From: Kitasatospora cheerisanensis KCTC 2395
Lineage (GTDB): Bacteria > Actinomycetota > Actinomycetes > Streptomycetales > Streptomycetaceae
NCBI RefSeq assembly: GCF_000696185.1
Contig: NZ_KK853997.1
Location: forward strand, 1,984,761 to 2,048,760
Length of the DNA: 64,000 nt
Reading direction: 5' to 3'
This document shows, in pieces, positions 26,923-37,025 of this stretch (its first letter is position 1; the number at the start of each line of letters is the position of its first letter). The notes below the pieces were generated by a model. That model saw only the letters and a list, made by a program, of their open reading frames with translations. It ran no database searches and was not told where the DNA came from. The translations under genes and the position numbers were made by a program.

Positions 26923-26976
26923 CGACAGCGGCCGGCCGCTGGGCGGGGTTTCCCGTCCGGCGCCCGGCCGCTGTCG
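26923..26976 (+). terminator. Hairpin after the azoreductase gene
   Basis: CGACAGCGGCCGG (26923-26935) pairs perfectly with CCGGCCGCTGTCG (26964-26976). It lies six bases after the stop codon. Confidence 0.65.
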
Positions 26977-27049
26977 ACTCCCCGCGCGGGCACGGCCCTC
27001 GGGCCGCCCCGCAGCCGCGGCCCGGCGGCGGCCGGTGAGAATGGTCCGC

Positions 27050-30000
27050 ATGCACCCGCTCGACGCCGCCCCGCTGCTGGCCGCCATGGACCCGCTCCCC
27101 CACCGGGAGCGCACCGCGCTGTTCGTCCGCGCCGTGCGCGGCGCCGCGCCCGCCGACGCCGACCGGCTGATCGGCGAACTCGCCGCCGGCGACCGGTACT
27201 CCCGCCGGCTGGCCGCCCTCGCCGCCGAACTGGCCGGCCGCGCCGACCTGCTCGGCCGCTGGCTCACCGACCCGGACGCGGAGGTGCGCGGCCGGGCGAT
27301 CCGCGCGGTGCGCACCCTGCCGGTGCCGGACGAGGCGGTGCTCGCCGCGTACGCGCACGGCTCGTCCGTGGTCCGGCACGGGCTGCGCCGCCGGCTGGCG
27401 CACGCCCGCCGCGAGGAGCTCGCCGCCCGGCTGCTGCCGCTGGCCCGGGACCGCTGGGGCGCCGCCGAGGCCGCGGCGCTGCTGCCGTTCTGCCCGCCTG
27501 CCACGGTGGCCGCCGAACTGCCCGGCCTGGCCGTCGCGGTGGGCTCCTGGTCCCGGCTGGCGAAGCGTCACCCCGACCTGGTCCTCGACCACCTGGAACG
27601 CGAACTCGACGGCGGACCGGACCGCTGGACGGAGCTGACCCGCCCGCTGCTGGCCGCCCTGCCGCTGCGCCCGGCCCGCGCCCTCGACCTGCTGGAACGC
27701 CACCGCCCGACCCGGCTCGACCCCGCCCTGGCCGCCGCGTTCGGCCCGCTCGTCCGGGTCGACGCCGAACGCGCCACCGCGCTGCTCGCCGACCCCGGAC
27801 GCGAACCGGACTCCCGGGAGCGCCTGCCGAGCCGCACCGCGCTGCTCCGCATCGCCCGCGCCGACCCGCCGTCGCTGCCCGCGCTCGGCCGCCGCTGGCT
27901 CGACCGCCCCGACCGGTTCGCCGCCCTGCTGCGCACCCTCCCGCCGCGCCGCCGGCCCGCGTTCCTGGACGCCGCGACCGGCGGACTGCCGCTCCCCGCC
28001 GACCGGTTGACCGAACCCGTGCTGCGGCTGCTCCCCCGCGAGCGCCGTTGGTCCGAGACCCGCCGGCTGCGCGCCGCCGAACTCGCCCGCGGCCTGCCCG
28101 AGCACGCCGTCCAGTACCTGACCCCGCTGCTGCCGCCCGACGAGGCGTGGGACGCCCTGCTGCCCGCCACCCGGCGGCCGGACCCGGGCGAGCGCGCCAC
28201 GGCCTGGCACCGCCTGTCCGCCGTTGCCGCCGCCGACCCCCGGCCCGAGGCGCCCGCCCGGCTGCTGGCCGAACTCCGGCGGACCCGCAACGAGCAGGAC
28301 CCGGTCCGGCAGGGCGCCCTGCGGGCCCTCGCCGCCTTCCCCGCCCGCCGCTTCGCGGACGCCCACGCCGAGGCCCTCACCGACCTCGCCGCCGAGGCGC
28401 TCGCCGCCCGCGACTGCTCCCCCGGCACCCGGCACGCGCTGTCCCTGCTCGCCGTCGGCGTGCTCGCCGCCCACCCCGCCGGCGAACGCCCCGACCTGCT
28501 CGCCTTCTCGCTCGCCGTGCTGGAGGAACTCACCTCCCGCACCGGCGGCCTGACGCTCCCTCCGCTGGCCGGCCGGCTCCGCCGCGGCCAGGAGCGGCAG
28601 GTGCTCGACGCGCTGCGCCCCGCCCTCGACCGCGAGGAGCGGCACCTGCTGCTGTTCGCCCTGGTCCGGGCGCTCGGCCCGCGCGCCGAACTGCTCCCGG
28701 AGCTCGACGACCGGCTGCACCGCGCCCTCGGCACCGAACGCGACCGGGAGTTCACCGAGGCGCTGTGCCTGTGGCTCGCACCGCGCCGGGGCCGCGCCGC
28801 GAAGATCCTGACGGCCCTCCGGCTCGACCCGTCGGCGGCCTTCTTCGACCCGGTCCGGCACCACCTGGCCACCACCCGCACCGACCTGCTCGACTCCACG
28901 CTGCTCGCCGAACGCCCGCCGACCGGACGGTTCCTGCGCCCCGGCGAGCGCCGCCCGCTGCCGCCCGCCCGGCACGCCGGCCGCTGGGCGCCCCGCCAGG
29001 TGGCGCGCGCCGCCGAGCTGCTCGACGCGGTCGCCTCCGACCCCGGCCGCACCCGCGACGACCGGACCCTCGCCGTCCGGGAGGCCGCCCACCTGCCGGG
29101 GCACGGCACCCGGCTGGCGCACCGTCACCTCGCCGACCCGGACGTGCTGGTCGCCGAGTCCGCGCTCGCCGCGCTGCCCTGGACGGACGATCCGGCGGCC
29201 GCGCTGCCGCTGCTGCTGGAACACGTCGGCGACGACCGGGCCCGGGTCGCGCTGTACGCCGCCGGCCGCGCCGCCCGGCACGCCGACCCGGCCCGGCTGG
29301 CCGCGCTGCTCGCCGAACCCGCCACCCGGACGTCCGGCGCCAAGGTCACCGCCCGCAAGGAGGCCGTCCGGCTCGCCGCCCGCTTCCTGCCCGTCGACGA
29401 GGCCGCCGGCCTGGTCGCCGCCGCCTTCCACGCCCCCGGCCAGCACCCGGACGTCCGGGCCGCCGCGGCCGCCCGGTGCGCCGAACTGCTGGACGCCGCC
29501 CCGCCCGGACGCTGCTCGCCGAGGCCGCCGCCGATCCGCAGCCGCAGGTCCGGCAGGCCGTCGCCGCCGCGCCGCCGCACCTGCTGGCGGCCCGTCACCG
29601 TCCGTACTACGCGCGGCTGGTGGCCGGGATCGCGGTCCGCACCGGCTCGGCGGAGGACCTGGCGGCGGCCCGGACCGCGATCACCGCCCTGCCGCAGTGG
29701 GCCCGGTACGTGCCGGGCGCGGCCGAGGTGCTGCCCGGGCTGGTCACCGACCTCGACCGGCGCGGCACCTGGCTGACCGCCGCCATGGCGCTGCGCACGC
29801 TCGCCGTCTCCCGGGTGCCGCACCCGGCCGGCGGCACCGCCGAGGGCAGCCTCAACCACCGCGCCCTGGCCGGGCTGCTGGCCGCCGCGTCCGAGTCCCC
29901 GGCGGGCCGCGATCTGCCCGCCCGGCAGCGCATCGGCTCCCTCACCGACCACCCCCGGCAGCCGCTGGGCCGGCCCGCACTGCTCGCCCAGGCCGAGCAA

Positions 30001-30399
30001 CTGCGCGGCCACGACGAGCTGTTGACGCTCCGTGCGACCCTGCTGGCGCGGGCCGCCGACCCGGCCAAGCCGGAGTTCGGCGACGACCTGGCCCGCCTCG
30101 CCGAGGCCCTCGCCGACCGCCCCCTGCTGGCCGCCCGGCTCGCCAGGCCGCTCGCCAGGACCGTCGCCGGCACCCGCCCCCTCCCGCCCGACGCCGAGGC
30201 CCCGGCCGCCGCCTGCCTCCGCACCCTCGCCGCCGAAGGCGGCCCCGTCACCGGTCTGCTGGCCGCCGCACTCACCGCCCGCCTGGGCGCCCGCAGCGCC
30301 TGGTCCGGCGACTGGCCCGCCGTCCTGGCCGCGCTCCGCGCCCACCCCGACCCCGAGGTCCGGGCGGCAGCCCACGAGACAGTGACGGTGCTGGAATGA
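27050..30399 (+). CDS. Large HEAT-type repeat protein, apparent frameshift
   Basis: About 1116 residues after repair. It has no signal peptide or membrane helix. The whole chain is made of Ala/Leu/Arg-rich helical pairs, such as DRLIGELAAGDRYSRRLAAL and DPDAEVRGRAIRAVRTLPV and PDPEVRAAAHETVTVLE, the HEAT/Armadillo style. The first frame degenerates after AAARCAELLDAAPPG at about 29510. The adjacent frame picks up with LLAEAAADPQPQVRQAVAAA and runs to 30399. One base seems lost in a CCCCGCCC-rich run. GAGAAT seven bases before the ATG at 27050 suggests a leaderless message; the ATG at 27041 is an alternative. The function is unknown, probably a protein-protein scaffold. It shares its general style with 53539-55491. 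Confidence 0.75.
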
Positions 30400-30516
30400 C
30401 GGGTGTGCGGGACAAACCGCGCACAGATCACCCTTCCCCCACGATTCCATCATCCCGGGTGATCACGGCACAGGCGGAACGCTCAGCATATTCCGGGCTT
30501 TTCCCGAAAGGCCGTC

Positions 30517-30544
30517 GGGAACCGGCCACGCATGGCCGGTTCCC
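30517..30544 (+). terminator. Rho-independent-like hairpin
   Basis: GGGAACCGGCCA (30517-30528) and TGGCCGGTTCCC (30533-30544) form a 12-base perfect stem with loop CGCA. It separates the large repeat protein gene from the promoter of the small secreted protein gene. Confidence 0.75.
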
Positions 30545-30563
30545 GTTCGGTAGAAAATAATCC

Positions 30564-30592
30564 TTGACATGACTACGGCAGAAAATCATGCT
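30564..30592 (+). promoter_or_regulatory. Promoter of the small secreted protein gene
   Basis: TTGACA at 30564-30569 is a perfect -35, with CATGCT at 30587-30592 after a 17-base spacer. The surrounding 80 bases are clearly AT-richer than the neighbourhood. The leader would be about 75 bases, with GAAAGGA as ribosome site at 30660-30666. Confidence 0.6.
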
Positions 30593-30672
30593 TATGCCCG
30601 GGCCATGATCAGGTAATCGGTCCCGGGCCCCGGCGCCAGCCGGGCCGTTCGTTTCCCCCCGAAAGGACAAGC

Positions 30673-31068
30673 ATGAAGAACTTCATCCGTCGCCGGGCCG
30701 GCGTGATCGGCGCCGCGCTGCTCGCTGCCACCGCGATGACGGCGATACCCGCCCACGCCGAGGGCAGCTGGAGCTCCTACATCTCGAACTGGAACTCCGG
30801 CAACGAGTCGCGCCGCTGGACCGACAACCACACCGACAGCACGAGCACCCAGGTCGACTTCTCCAGCTGCACCATCCACGCCGGCGACACCAAGATCCGC
30901 CTCGAACTGGACCGCGACATCTCCTACTGGCCGGACGCCACCTACGGGATGCGGGACAACTACTGCGGCAACAGCAACTGGGGCGAGATGTCCGACAAGG
31001 GCAGCTTCTACTTCATCGACTACCACGACGGCGGGATCGACGTCGGCAGCGTCTACACGTCATACTGA
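30673..31068 (+). CDS. Small secreted protein (131 residues), family not recognised
   Basis: A signal peptide (MKNFIRRRAGVIGAALLAAT through AHA near residue 29) is followed by a mature domain of about 100 residues. The mature protein is polar and aromatic-rich, with two Cys (SSCTIHAG and RDNYCGNSNWG) that could form a disulfide, and it starts EGSWSSYISNWNSGNESRRW. It is not basic enough for a typical antimicrobial peptide and lacks lactococcin-972 motifs. A strong -35, a ribosome site and a hairpin after the stop suggest abundant expression. The ABC transporter genes begin 76 bases downstream in the same direction, so it may be the substrate, target or signal of that system. Confidence 0.75.
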   Translation: MKNFIRRRAGVIGAALLAATAMTAIPAHAEGSWSSYISNWNSGNESRRWTDNHTDSTSTQVDFSSCTIHAGDTKIRLELDRDISYWPDATYGMRDNYCGNSNWGEMSDKGSFYFIDYHDGGIDVGSVYTSY

Positions 31069-31077
31069 CGTTCAATT

Positions 31078-31116
31078 GCCCGGTCGGCACCGGAATTCCC
31101 CCGGTGCCGACCGGGC
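31078..31116 (+). terminator. Intercistronic hairpin, terminator or attenuator
   Basis: GCCCGGTCGGCACCGG (31078-31093) and CCGGTGCCGACCGGGC (31101-31116) make a 16-base perfect stem around AATTCCC. It follows the small secreted protein gene by nine bases and precedes the ABC ATPase gene by 28. Read-through would give lower expression of the transporter than of the secreted protein. Confidence 0.75.
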
Positions 31117-31144
31117 GAACAATTCGCCCCGAAAACGGAATGCC

Positions 31145-31888
31145 ATGCCGATCAATATTTCGAACTGCTCGTTCAGCTATCGCCGCGGGCTGCCGGTCCT
31201 CCAGCAGTTAAGCATTTCATTCGAACCCGGCGCCACCGTGCTGCTCGGGCCCAACGGCGCCGGAAAGTCGACGCTGATGGGAATCGCTGCCACGGCGCTG
31301 AAACCGAAGACCGGTGAAATTGGACTGGGCACCGTCACCGCCGTCGGCCGGTCGGCGGTCCGGGAGTACCGCCGCAGGGTCGGCTGGCTGCCGCAGCAGG
31401 TCCGGCCGGTGGCAGGGCTGCGGGTGCGCGAGCAGGTCGCGTACGGCGGCTGGTTGAAGGGCATGAGCCGCGGCGCCGCGTGGGACGCCTCGGCCGGCGC
31501 CCTCGCGAAGGTCCGGATGAGCCAGCTCGCCGACCGGCGCAGCGCCGAACTCTCCGGCGGCCAGCTCCGCCGTCTCGGCATCGCCCAGGCGCTGGTGCAC
31601 GACGCCGAGGTGGTGCTCCTCGACGAGCCCACTGCCGGCCTCGACCCGTCCCAGCGCTCGGCCTTCCGCAAGCTGCTCGCCGAACTCCAGGACGCCGTGA
31701 GCTTCATCGTGTCAACCCATCAGACCGAGGACCTGGCCGCGAGCTACCGCAGCGTCGTCGTCCTCGACCAGGGGCGGGTCAGGTACCAGGGCTCCATCGG
31801 CGAGTTCCTCGGCCGGGTGCCCGCCGGGGTGTCCGAGGAACGCCGGGCCGAGGCCGCGTACTCCGAGCTCGTCGTCGAGGAGGCGTGA
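31145..31888 (+). CDS. ABC transporter ATP-binding protein with a TTA codon
   Basis: 247 residues. Walker A is LLGPNGAGKSTLMG near residue 35, the signature is LSGGQLRRLGIAQAL, and Walker B is EVVLLDEPTAGLD followed by the switch His in STHQTE. The family is the ABC-2/bacitracin-type export group. Codon 22 (31208-31210) is TTA, the rare leucine codon read only by the bldA tRNA in streptomycetes. I found no other in-frame TTA in the window. This suggests expression tied to development. The first 70 codons are AT-richer than the neighbours. The stop overlaps the next start (TGATG), so it is co-translated with the membrane protein. Confidence 0.88.
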   Translation: MPINISNCSFSYRRGLPVLQQLSISFEPGATVLLGPNGAGKSTLMGIAATALKPKTGEIGLGTVTAVGRSAVREYRRRVGWLPQQVRPVAGLRVREQVAYGGWLKGMSRGAAWDASAGALAKVRMSQLADRRSAELSGGQLRRLGIAQALVHDAEVVLLDEPTAGLDPSQRSAFRKLLAELQDAVSFIVSTHQTEDLAASYRSVVVLDQGRVRYQGSIGEFLGRVPAGVSEERRAEAAYSELVVEEA

Positions 31889-33132
31889 TGCGCTGGTCCA
31901 CCCTGCTCCGCACCTCGATCGCCCTCCGGGTCGCCCCGGCCCTGCTGATCTGGGTGCTGGCGTACGTCGGCAACGTCAACGCCTGGGTGGTGGAGGGCTA
32001 CTGGGCGTCCGTCACCGGCCAGAGCTCGTTCCTCCTCGGGTTCACCGCCCCGGCCTGCGCCGCGTGCGCCGCCTGGGAGGGCGCCCGGGTGAAGGCTTCC
32101 CGGGTGCTGGACGGAGCCCCCGTCAGGTCGGCGGCGGCGGTGGCCGGTTGGCGGATGCTGCCGGTCCTGGTGATGGGTCTGCTCGCCGTGCTGCTGCCGC
32201 TCGCCGTGCTGGCGCCGGAGGCCGCCGGGTCGCCCGGTGGCCCGACGCTGTCGATCCTGGGTGTCGAACTGCTCGTCGTGGCGGCCCACACGGCGCTCGG
32301 CTACGCCGCCGGCCAGACGATGTCGGCGCTGCTGGCCGTGCCGCTGGTCACCGTGGGGAGCTTCGTGTGGATGGCCTACCCGGCCTCGCTGAACACCTTC
32401 TGGGTCCGGCAGTTGAACGGCCACAACCTCTCCGGGTGCTGTGCGCTCGACCAGCAGGTCTCCTACCGGGCGCTGGCCGCGGCCGGCCTGGTCGCCGTCG
32501 GCATGGTCGCCGGCGCCCTGCTGTGGCTCGCCGGGCGGACCCGGCTGCTGCGGGCGGGCGCCGCCCTGGTGGTCGCTTCCGCGCTGGCCGCCGGGTCGGC
32601 CGCCGCCGTGCCGCTCGGGTACCGGGCGTCGGTGGCCCGGGACCGGAGCCTGCTGCGGTGCGACTCCGGGCAGCCGCAGGTGTGCCTGTGGCCGGAGCAG
32701 CGCGGGGCCGCGGGCGACGTCCGGGCCTGGGCGGACCAGGCGCACAGCCGGCTCGCCGCGGCCGGCGTGCCGGACTCCGGCCCGCTGATGCTGCTCACCG
32801 CGCGCCCGACCCGGGGCGAGGTGGTCGACGCTGTCGCCCGTTCCGCCGTCACCCCCACCGCCCCGGAGTGCGCCCGCACCGGTGTGTGGCCGGGTGCCCG
32901 GGCCGTCGGACCGGTCAGGGCCTGGCTGACGATCAGCGCGGGCGGGGCTCTCCAGGACCTGAACGGGAAGCTCCGGCCGGACGACGCCCAGTTGGTCCGG
33001 CAGCTCGTCGCGGCCCCGGCCGACGCCCAACTGGCCTGGTACCGGGCCAACTCGGCCGCCATGGCGTCGTGCGACCGGGTGCCCGAACTGGACCCGGGCC
33101 GCTACCTGGCCGACGCCCCGGGGCGGGGGTAG
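31888..33132 (+). CDS. Membrane protein, probable ABC transporter permease subunit
   Basis: 414 residues. About six hydrophobic helices lie in residues 1-250, for example LLIWVLAYVGNVNAWVV, MLPVLVMGLLAVLLPLAVLA and ALVVASALAAGSAAAVPL. The last 150 residues look extracytoplasmic, with Cys pairs (LLRCDSGQPQVCLWPEQ, and later ECARTG and SCDRVPELD). This tail resembles no domain I can name. Translational coupling to the ATPase makes it the likely transmembrane partner. The secreted-side domain could contact the small secreted protein of 30673. Confidence 0.75.
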   Translation: MRWSTLLRTSIALRVAPALLIWVLAYVGNVNAWVVEGYWASVTGQSSFLLGFTAPACAACAAWEGARVKASRVLDGAPVRSAAAVAGWRMLPVLVMGLLAVLLPLAVLAPEAAGSPGGPTLSILGVELLVVAAHTALGYAAGQTMSALLAVPLVTVGSFVWMAYPASLNTFWVRQLNGHNLSGCCALDQQVSYRALAAAGLVAVGMVAGALLWLAGRTRLLRAGAALVVASALAAGSAAAVPLGYRASVARDRSLLRCDSGQPQVCLWPEQRGAAGDVRAWADQAHSRLAAAGVPDSGPLMLLTARPTRGEVVDAVARSAVTPTAPECARTGVWPGARAVGPVRAWLTISAGGALQDLNGKLRPDDAQLVRQLVAAPADAQLAWYRANSAAMASCDRVPELDPGRYLADAPGRG

Positions 33133-33134
33133 CC

Positions 33135-33725
33135 GTGCTCTGGTGGATGCGCGTGCGGGTACTGCCCGCGGTGCTGGCCGGCACGGTGCTGTCCGTGCTG
33201 GCCGGCTCGCAGGCCCGATCGATCGTGGTGCCGGTCCCGATCGTGGTGGGCGGGATCTCCTTCCCGCTGCCGATGGCGTTCCTGCTGCCGCTGCTGCCGG
33301 TCTGCCTGTTCCTGTACGGCTGGGGGCGGGCCGACGCGGTCGGCGAGCGGACGGCGGTGCGCCGGGTCGCGCTGCTGGACGCGGCCGCGGTGCTGGGGGC
33401 GACGGGGCTGGCCGCGGCGGTCGGGTTCCACTCGGCGACCGGCGTGATGGTGGCGCGGGACTTCGCCGGGTACCTGGGCCTGGCGCTGGTCGTCCGCTGG
33501 TGCGCGGGGGTGCTCGCGGCGGGCCTGGCGGTGTCCGTCTTCCCATTCGTCTGCGCCTCGTTGGGGGTCCGGCACGGCGTCCCGCGGGTGTGGGCGTGGC
33601 CGTTCCTGCCGGCCGGATCGGTGCCGGCCGCGCTGGAGGTGCTGGTCCTGCTGACGGTGGGCGTCCTGCTGCTGTGGCGCGGCCCGCTGGAGCGGTCGCG
33701 GCAGGCGGATCTCGCGGCGGGGTGA
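33135..33725 (+). CDS. Membrane protein, second subunit of the ABC system
   Basis: 196 residues from the GTG at 33135 (an ATG at 33147 is possible). Five or six hydrophobic helices, e.g. RVLPAVLAGTVLSVLAGS, FPLPMAFLLPLLPVCLFLYG and ALEVLVLLTVGVLLLW. Only two bases separate it from the previous stop. No family is recognised. The gene ends the operon that begins with the ATPase at 31145 (or with the secreted protein at 30673, by read-through). Confidence 0.7.
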   Translation: MLWWMRVRVLPAVLAGTVLSVLAGSQARSIVVPVPIVVGGISFPLPMAFLLPLLPVCLFLYGWGRADAVGERTAVRRVALLDAAAVLGATGLAAAVGFHSATGVMVARDFAGYLGLALVVRWCAGVLAAGLAVSVFPFVCASLGVRHGVPRVWAWPFLPAGSVPAALEVLVLLTVGVLLLWRGPLERSRQADLAAG

Positions 33726-33876
33726 CCGGCTCCCGTCGGCGGGAGGCGGCCGGGAGGCGACCGGCGGGTGGCCCCCCGGTGGGGTGAATTGCCGTGCGGC
33801 CACCGGAGGGTGACGTTCCGTCCGATGTGTTGACCGTCCGGGTCCGGTTCCGCGCGGGGCGGACTACGATCGATCG

Positions 33877-34443
33877 ATGACGGACACGACGCGCAGAGCA
33901 GACGACAGAGCCGCGGTCGCGGCCAGGTTCCCGGCCCTCCACGCGCCGCAGCGCTGGGAGTGGGGCGGCATAGACGCCCAGTTCACCACCGAGCTGCCGC
34001 CGGACGAACTGGTCACCAACATCCACCTGGTGGGGTTCACCGAGGGCCGGGTGGTCCTCTGCCGCGACGTGCGCGGCCACTGGTTCCTGCCCGGCGGCAC
34101 CCGGGAGGCCGCCGAGAGCATCGAGTCCTGCCTGGCCCGCGAGTTGCGCGAGGAGGCCGGCGCCCGGCTGATCGGCCCGCCGACCTGGATCGGCCACCAC
34201 CTCGCGGTCTCCGACGGCCCCGTCCCGTACCGGCCCTGGCAGCCGCACCCGGTCAAGGCGTGGCTGTGGGGCTGGGCCGAGGTGCTCGTCGACTCCCTGC
34301 CCACCAACCCGGCCGACGGCGAGCAGGTCCTCGAAGTCCGGCTCACCACCCCCGAGGAGGCGCGGTCGCTGCTGGCCCGCCACCGCGAGCCCTGGTGGCC
34401 CGAACTCGTCGCACTGGCCGCGGAGTCCCGCAGCGGCGGCTGA
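33877..34443 (+). CDS. Nudix hydrolase
   Basis: 188 residues. The Nudix box GGTREAAESIESCLARELRE followed by EAGA matches Gx5Ex7REUxEExGU, the site that binds Mg and cleaves a nucleoside diphosphate linkage. The substrate cannot be deduced. TACGAT at 33865-33870 lies six bases before the ATG, so the transcript is probably leaderless. It converges with tex. Confidence 0.9.
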   Translation: MTDTTRRADDRAAVAARFPALHAPQRWEWGGIDAQFTTELPPDELVTNIHLVGFTEGRVVLCRDVRGHWFLPGGTREAAESIESCLARELREEAGARLIGPPTWIGHHLAVSDGPVPYRPWQPHPVKAWLWGWAEVLVDSLPTNPADGEQVLEVRLTTPEEARSLLARHREPWWPELVALAAESRSGG

Positions 34444-34491
34444 CGGCGGACGGCCGGCCCGCGCAGGGACCGGCCGTCGGGAGCAGGAGTG

Positions 34492-36817
34492 CTACTTGCC
34501 GAGGCCGGCGCGGCGGAGGGCGTCGGCCATGGCGGAGTTGGCGGGGGCGGGCGGGGTGCGGTCGGCCTGGCGGCGGTCCTGCCGCGGGGGCGGCTGTCGC
34601 GGCGGCCGCCGCCCTCGCGGGGCCGGCGGCGGCGGGCCGGGTCTCGTCGTCGAGCCGCAGGGTGAGGCCGATGCGCTTGCGCTGGACGTCGACGGCGGTG
34701 ACCTTGGCGCGGACGATGTCGCCGGGCTTGACCACCTCGCGCGGGTCCTTGACGAAGTTCTTGGACAGCGCGGAGACGTGCACCAGGCCGTCCTGGTGGA
34801 CGCCGATGTCGACGAAGGCGCCGAACGCGGCGACGTTGGTGACCACGCCCTCCAGGACCATGCCGACCTCCAGGTCGGAGATCTTCTCGACGCCGTCCTT
34901 GAAGGTGGCGGTCTGGAAGGCGGGCCGCGGGTCGCGGCCGGGCTTGTCGAGCTCGCCGAGGATGTCGGTGACGGTCGGCACGCCGAAGGTGTCGTCGGCG
35001 AAGTCGCCGGGCCGCAGCGAGCGCAGCACCGCGCCGTTGCCGATCAGGGCGCGGAGCTCGCCGCCGGTGGAGGCGAGGATGCGGCGGACCACGGGGTACG
35101 CCTCGGGGTGGACGGCGGAGGCGTCCAGCGGGTCGTCGCCGTCCGGGATGCGCAGGAAGCCCGCGCACTGCTCGAAGGCCTTCGGGCCGAGCCGCGCGAC
35201 GTCCTTCAGCGCGCGCCGGGTCCGGAACGGACCGTTCGCGTCGCGGTGCGCGACGATGTTGTCGGCGAGCGTGCCGGTGATGCCGGAGACCCGGGTGAGC
35301 AGCGGCGCGGAGGCGGTGTTGACGTCGACGCCGACGGCGTTGACGCAGTCCTCGACCACGGCGTCCAGCGAGCGGGAGAGCTTGAGTTCGCTCAGGTCGT
35401 GCTGGTACTGGCCGACGCCGATCGACTTGGGGTCGATCTTGACGAGTTCGGCCAGCGGGTCCTGGAGGCGGCGGGCGATGGAGACCGCGCCGCGGATGGA
35501 GACGTCCAGCCCGGGCAGTTCCTGGGCGGCGAACGCGGACGCGGAGTACACGGACGCGCCGGCCTCGCTGACCATCACCTTGGTGAGCCCGAGCTCGGGG
35601 TGACGCTTGATCAGGTCGGCGGCGAGCCGGTCGGTCTCCCGGGAGGCGGTGCCGTTGCCGATCGCGACCAGGTCGACCCGGTACTGGGCGGCGAGCCGGG
35701 CCAGGGTGGCGAGCGCGGCGTCCCACTTGTTGGCGGGCTGGTGCGGGTAGATCGTCTCGTGCGCGACGACCTTGCCGGTGGCGTCGACCACGGCGACCTT
35801 GACGCCGGTGCGGAAGCCCGGGTCGAGGCCCATGGTGGCGCGGGTGCCGGCGGGGGCGGCGAGCAGCAGGTCGCGCAGGTTGGCGGCGAAGACCCGCACC
35901 GCCTCGTCCTCGGCCTCGGCGCGCAGCCGGGTCCGCAGGTCGATGCCGAGCCGGACCAGGATGCGGGTGCGCCAGGCCCAGCGGACGGTGTCGGTGAGCC
36001 ACTTGTCGGCGGGGCGGCCGCGGTCGGCGATGCCGAAGCGGGCGGAGATCCGCTGCTCGTAGTCGCTCGCGCCGGGCAGGTCGGCCTCCTCGGCGCCGTC
36101 GTACGGGGAGAGTTCGAGGTCGAGGACCTCTTCCTTCTCGCCGCGCAGCATCGCCAGGATCCGGTGCGAGGGCAGCTTGGTGTAGGGCTCGGCGAAGTCG
36201 AAGTAGTCGGCGAACTTGGCGCCGTCCTGCTCCTTGCCGTCGCGGACCTTGGCGACCAGCCGGCCGCGGGTCCACATCCGTTCGCGCAGCGAGCCGACCA
36301 GGTCGGCGTCCTCGCCGAAGCGCTCGACCAGGATGGCGCGGGCGCCGTCCAGTGCGGCGGGCGCGTCGGCGACCTGCTCGTTCAGGAAGGTCGCGGCGAG
36401 CGCGGCCGGGTCCTGGGACGGGTCGGCGAGCAGCGTGTCGGCCAGCGGTTCGAGGCCGGCCTCGCGGGCGATCTGCGCCTTGGTGCGCCGCTTGGGCTTG
36501 TACGGGAGGTAGATGTCCTCCAGCCGGGCCTTGGAGTCGGCGGCGAGGATCTGCGCGCGCAGCGCGTCGTCCAGCTTGCCCTGGGAGTCGATGGACTCCA
36601 GCACGGCGGTGCGGCGCTCCTCCAGCTCGCGCAGGTAGCGCAGCCGCTCCTCCAGGGTGCGCAGCTGGGTGTCGTCGAGGGCGCCGGTGGCTTCCTTGCG
36701 GTAGCGCGCGATGAAGGGGACGGTCGCTCCTCCGTCGAGCAGGCCGACGGCGGCCTGCACCTGGTTCTCGCGGACGCCCAGTTCCTCGGCGATCTTGCGT
36801 TCGACGGGCATGGTCAC
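34492..36817 (-). CDS. tex: Tex family S1 RNA-binding protein, apparent frameshift in the C-terminal tail
   Basis: About 774 residues after repair, the normal Tex length. Order: N-terminal HTH (VERKIAEELGVRENQVQAAV), the YqgF/RNase H-like core (TMGLDPGFRTGVKVAVVDAT), helix-hairpin-helix region (GVDVNTASAPLLTRVSGITG) and a C-terminal S1 domain (VGMVLEGVVTNVAAFGAFVD). Tex binds RNA, affects transcription and is a conserved housekeeping protein. Near 34570-34660 the frame runs into Ala/Pro/Arg nonsense. A neighbouring frame gives PAPANSAMADALRRAGLGK then TAG (34492-34494), the usual end. One extra base, or two lost bases, in the glycine/arginine-rich tail would explain it. Start GTG at 36817 or ATG at 36811. 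Confidence 0.88.
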
Positions 36818-37025
36818 GATGCCGGTCACCCTTTCTGACGGTTGCGCGTGGTCGCCCGTGCATTCTGGCAGGTCCGACCGACGGAATCCGGCGGGCCGGG
36901 TGGCGGAGGGCCGCGTGGCGCGTTCCGGGGACGTGCGGGGACACGCACCGGCGCCGGACCAGGGACGCCCTATTTGTCTGATATGAGATGGATCCGATGA
37001 TCGCCCGACCGTACTGGAGGACACG

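Noticed and set aside
30673-31068. Lactococcin 972-type bacteriocin
   Set aside because: The gene order (small secreted protein then ABC ATPase and membrane proteins) is suggestive, but the mature sequence lacks the family's conserved Gly-Gly-x-Trp and Tyr-His-rich segments.
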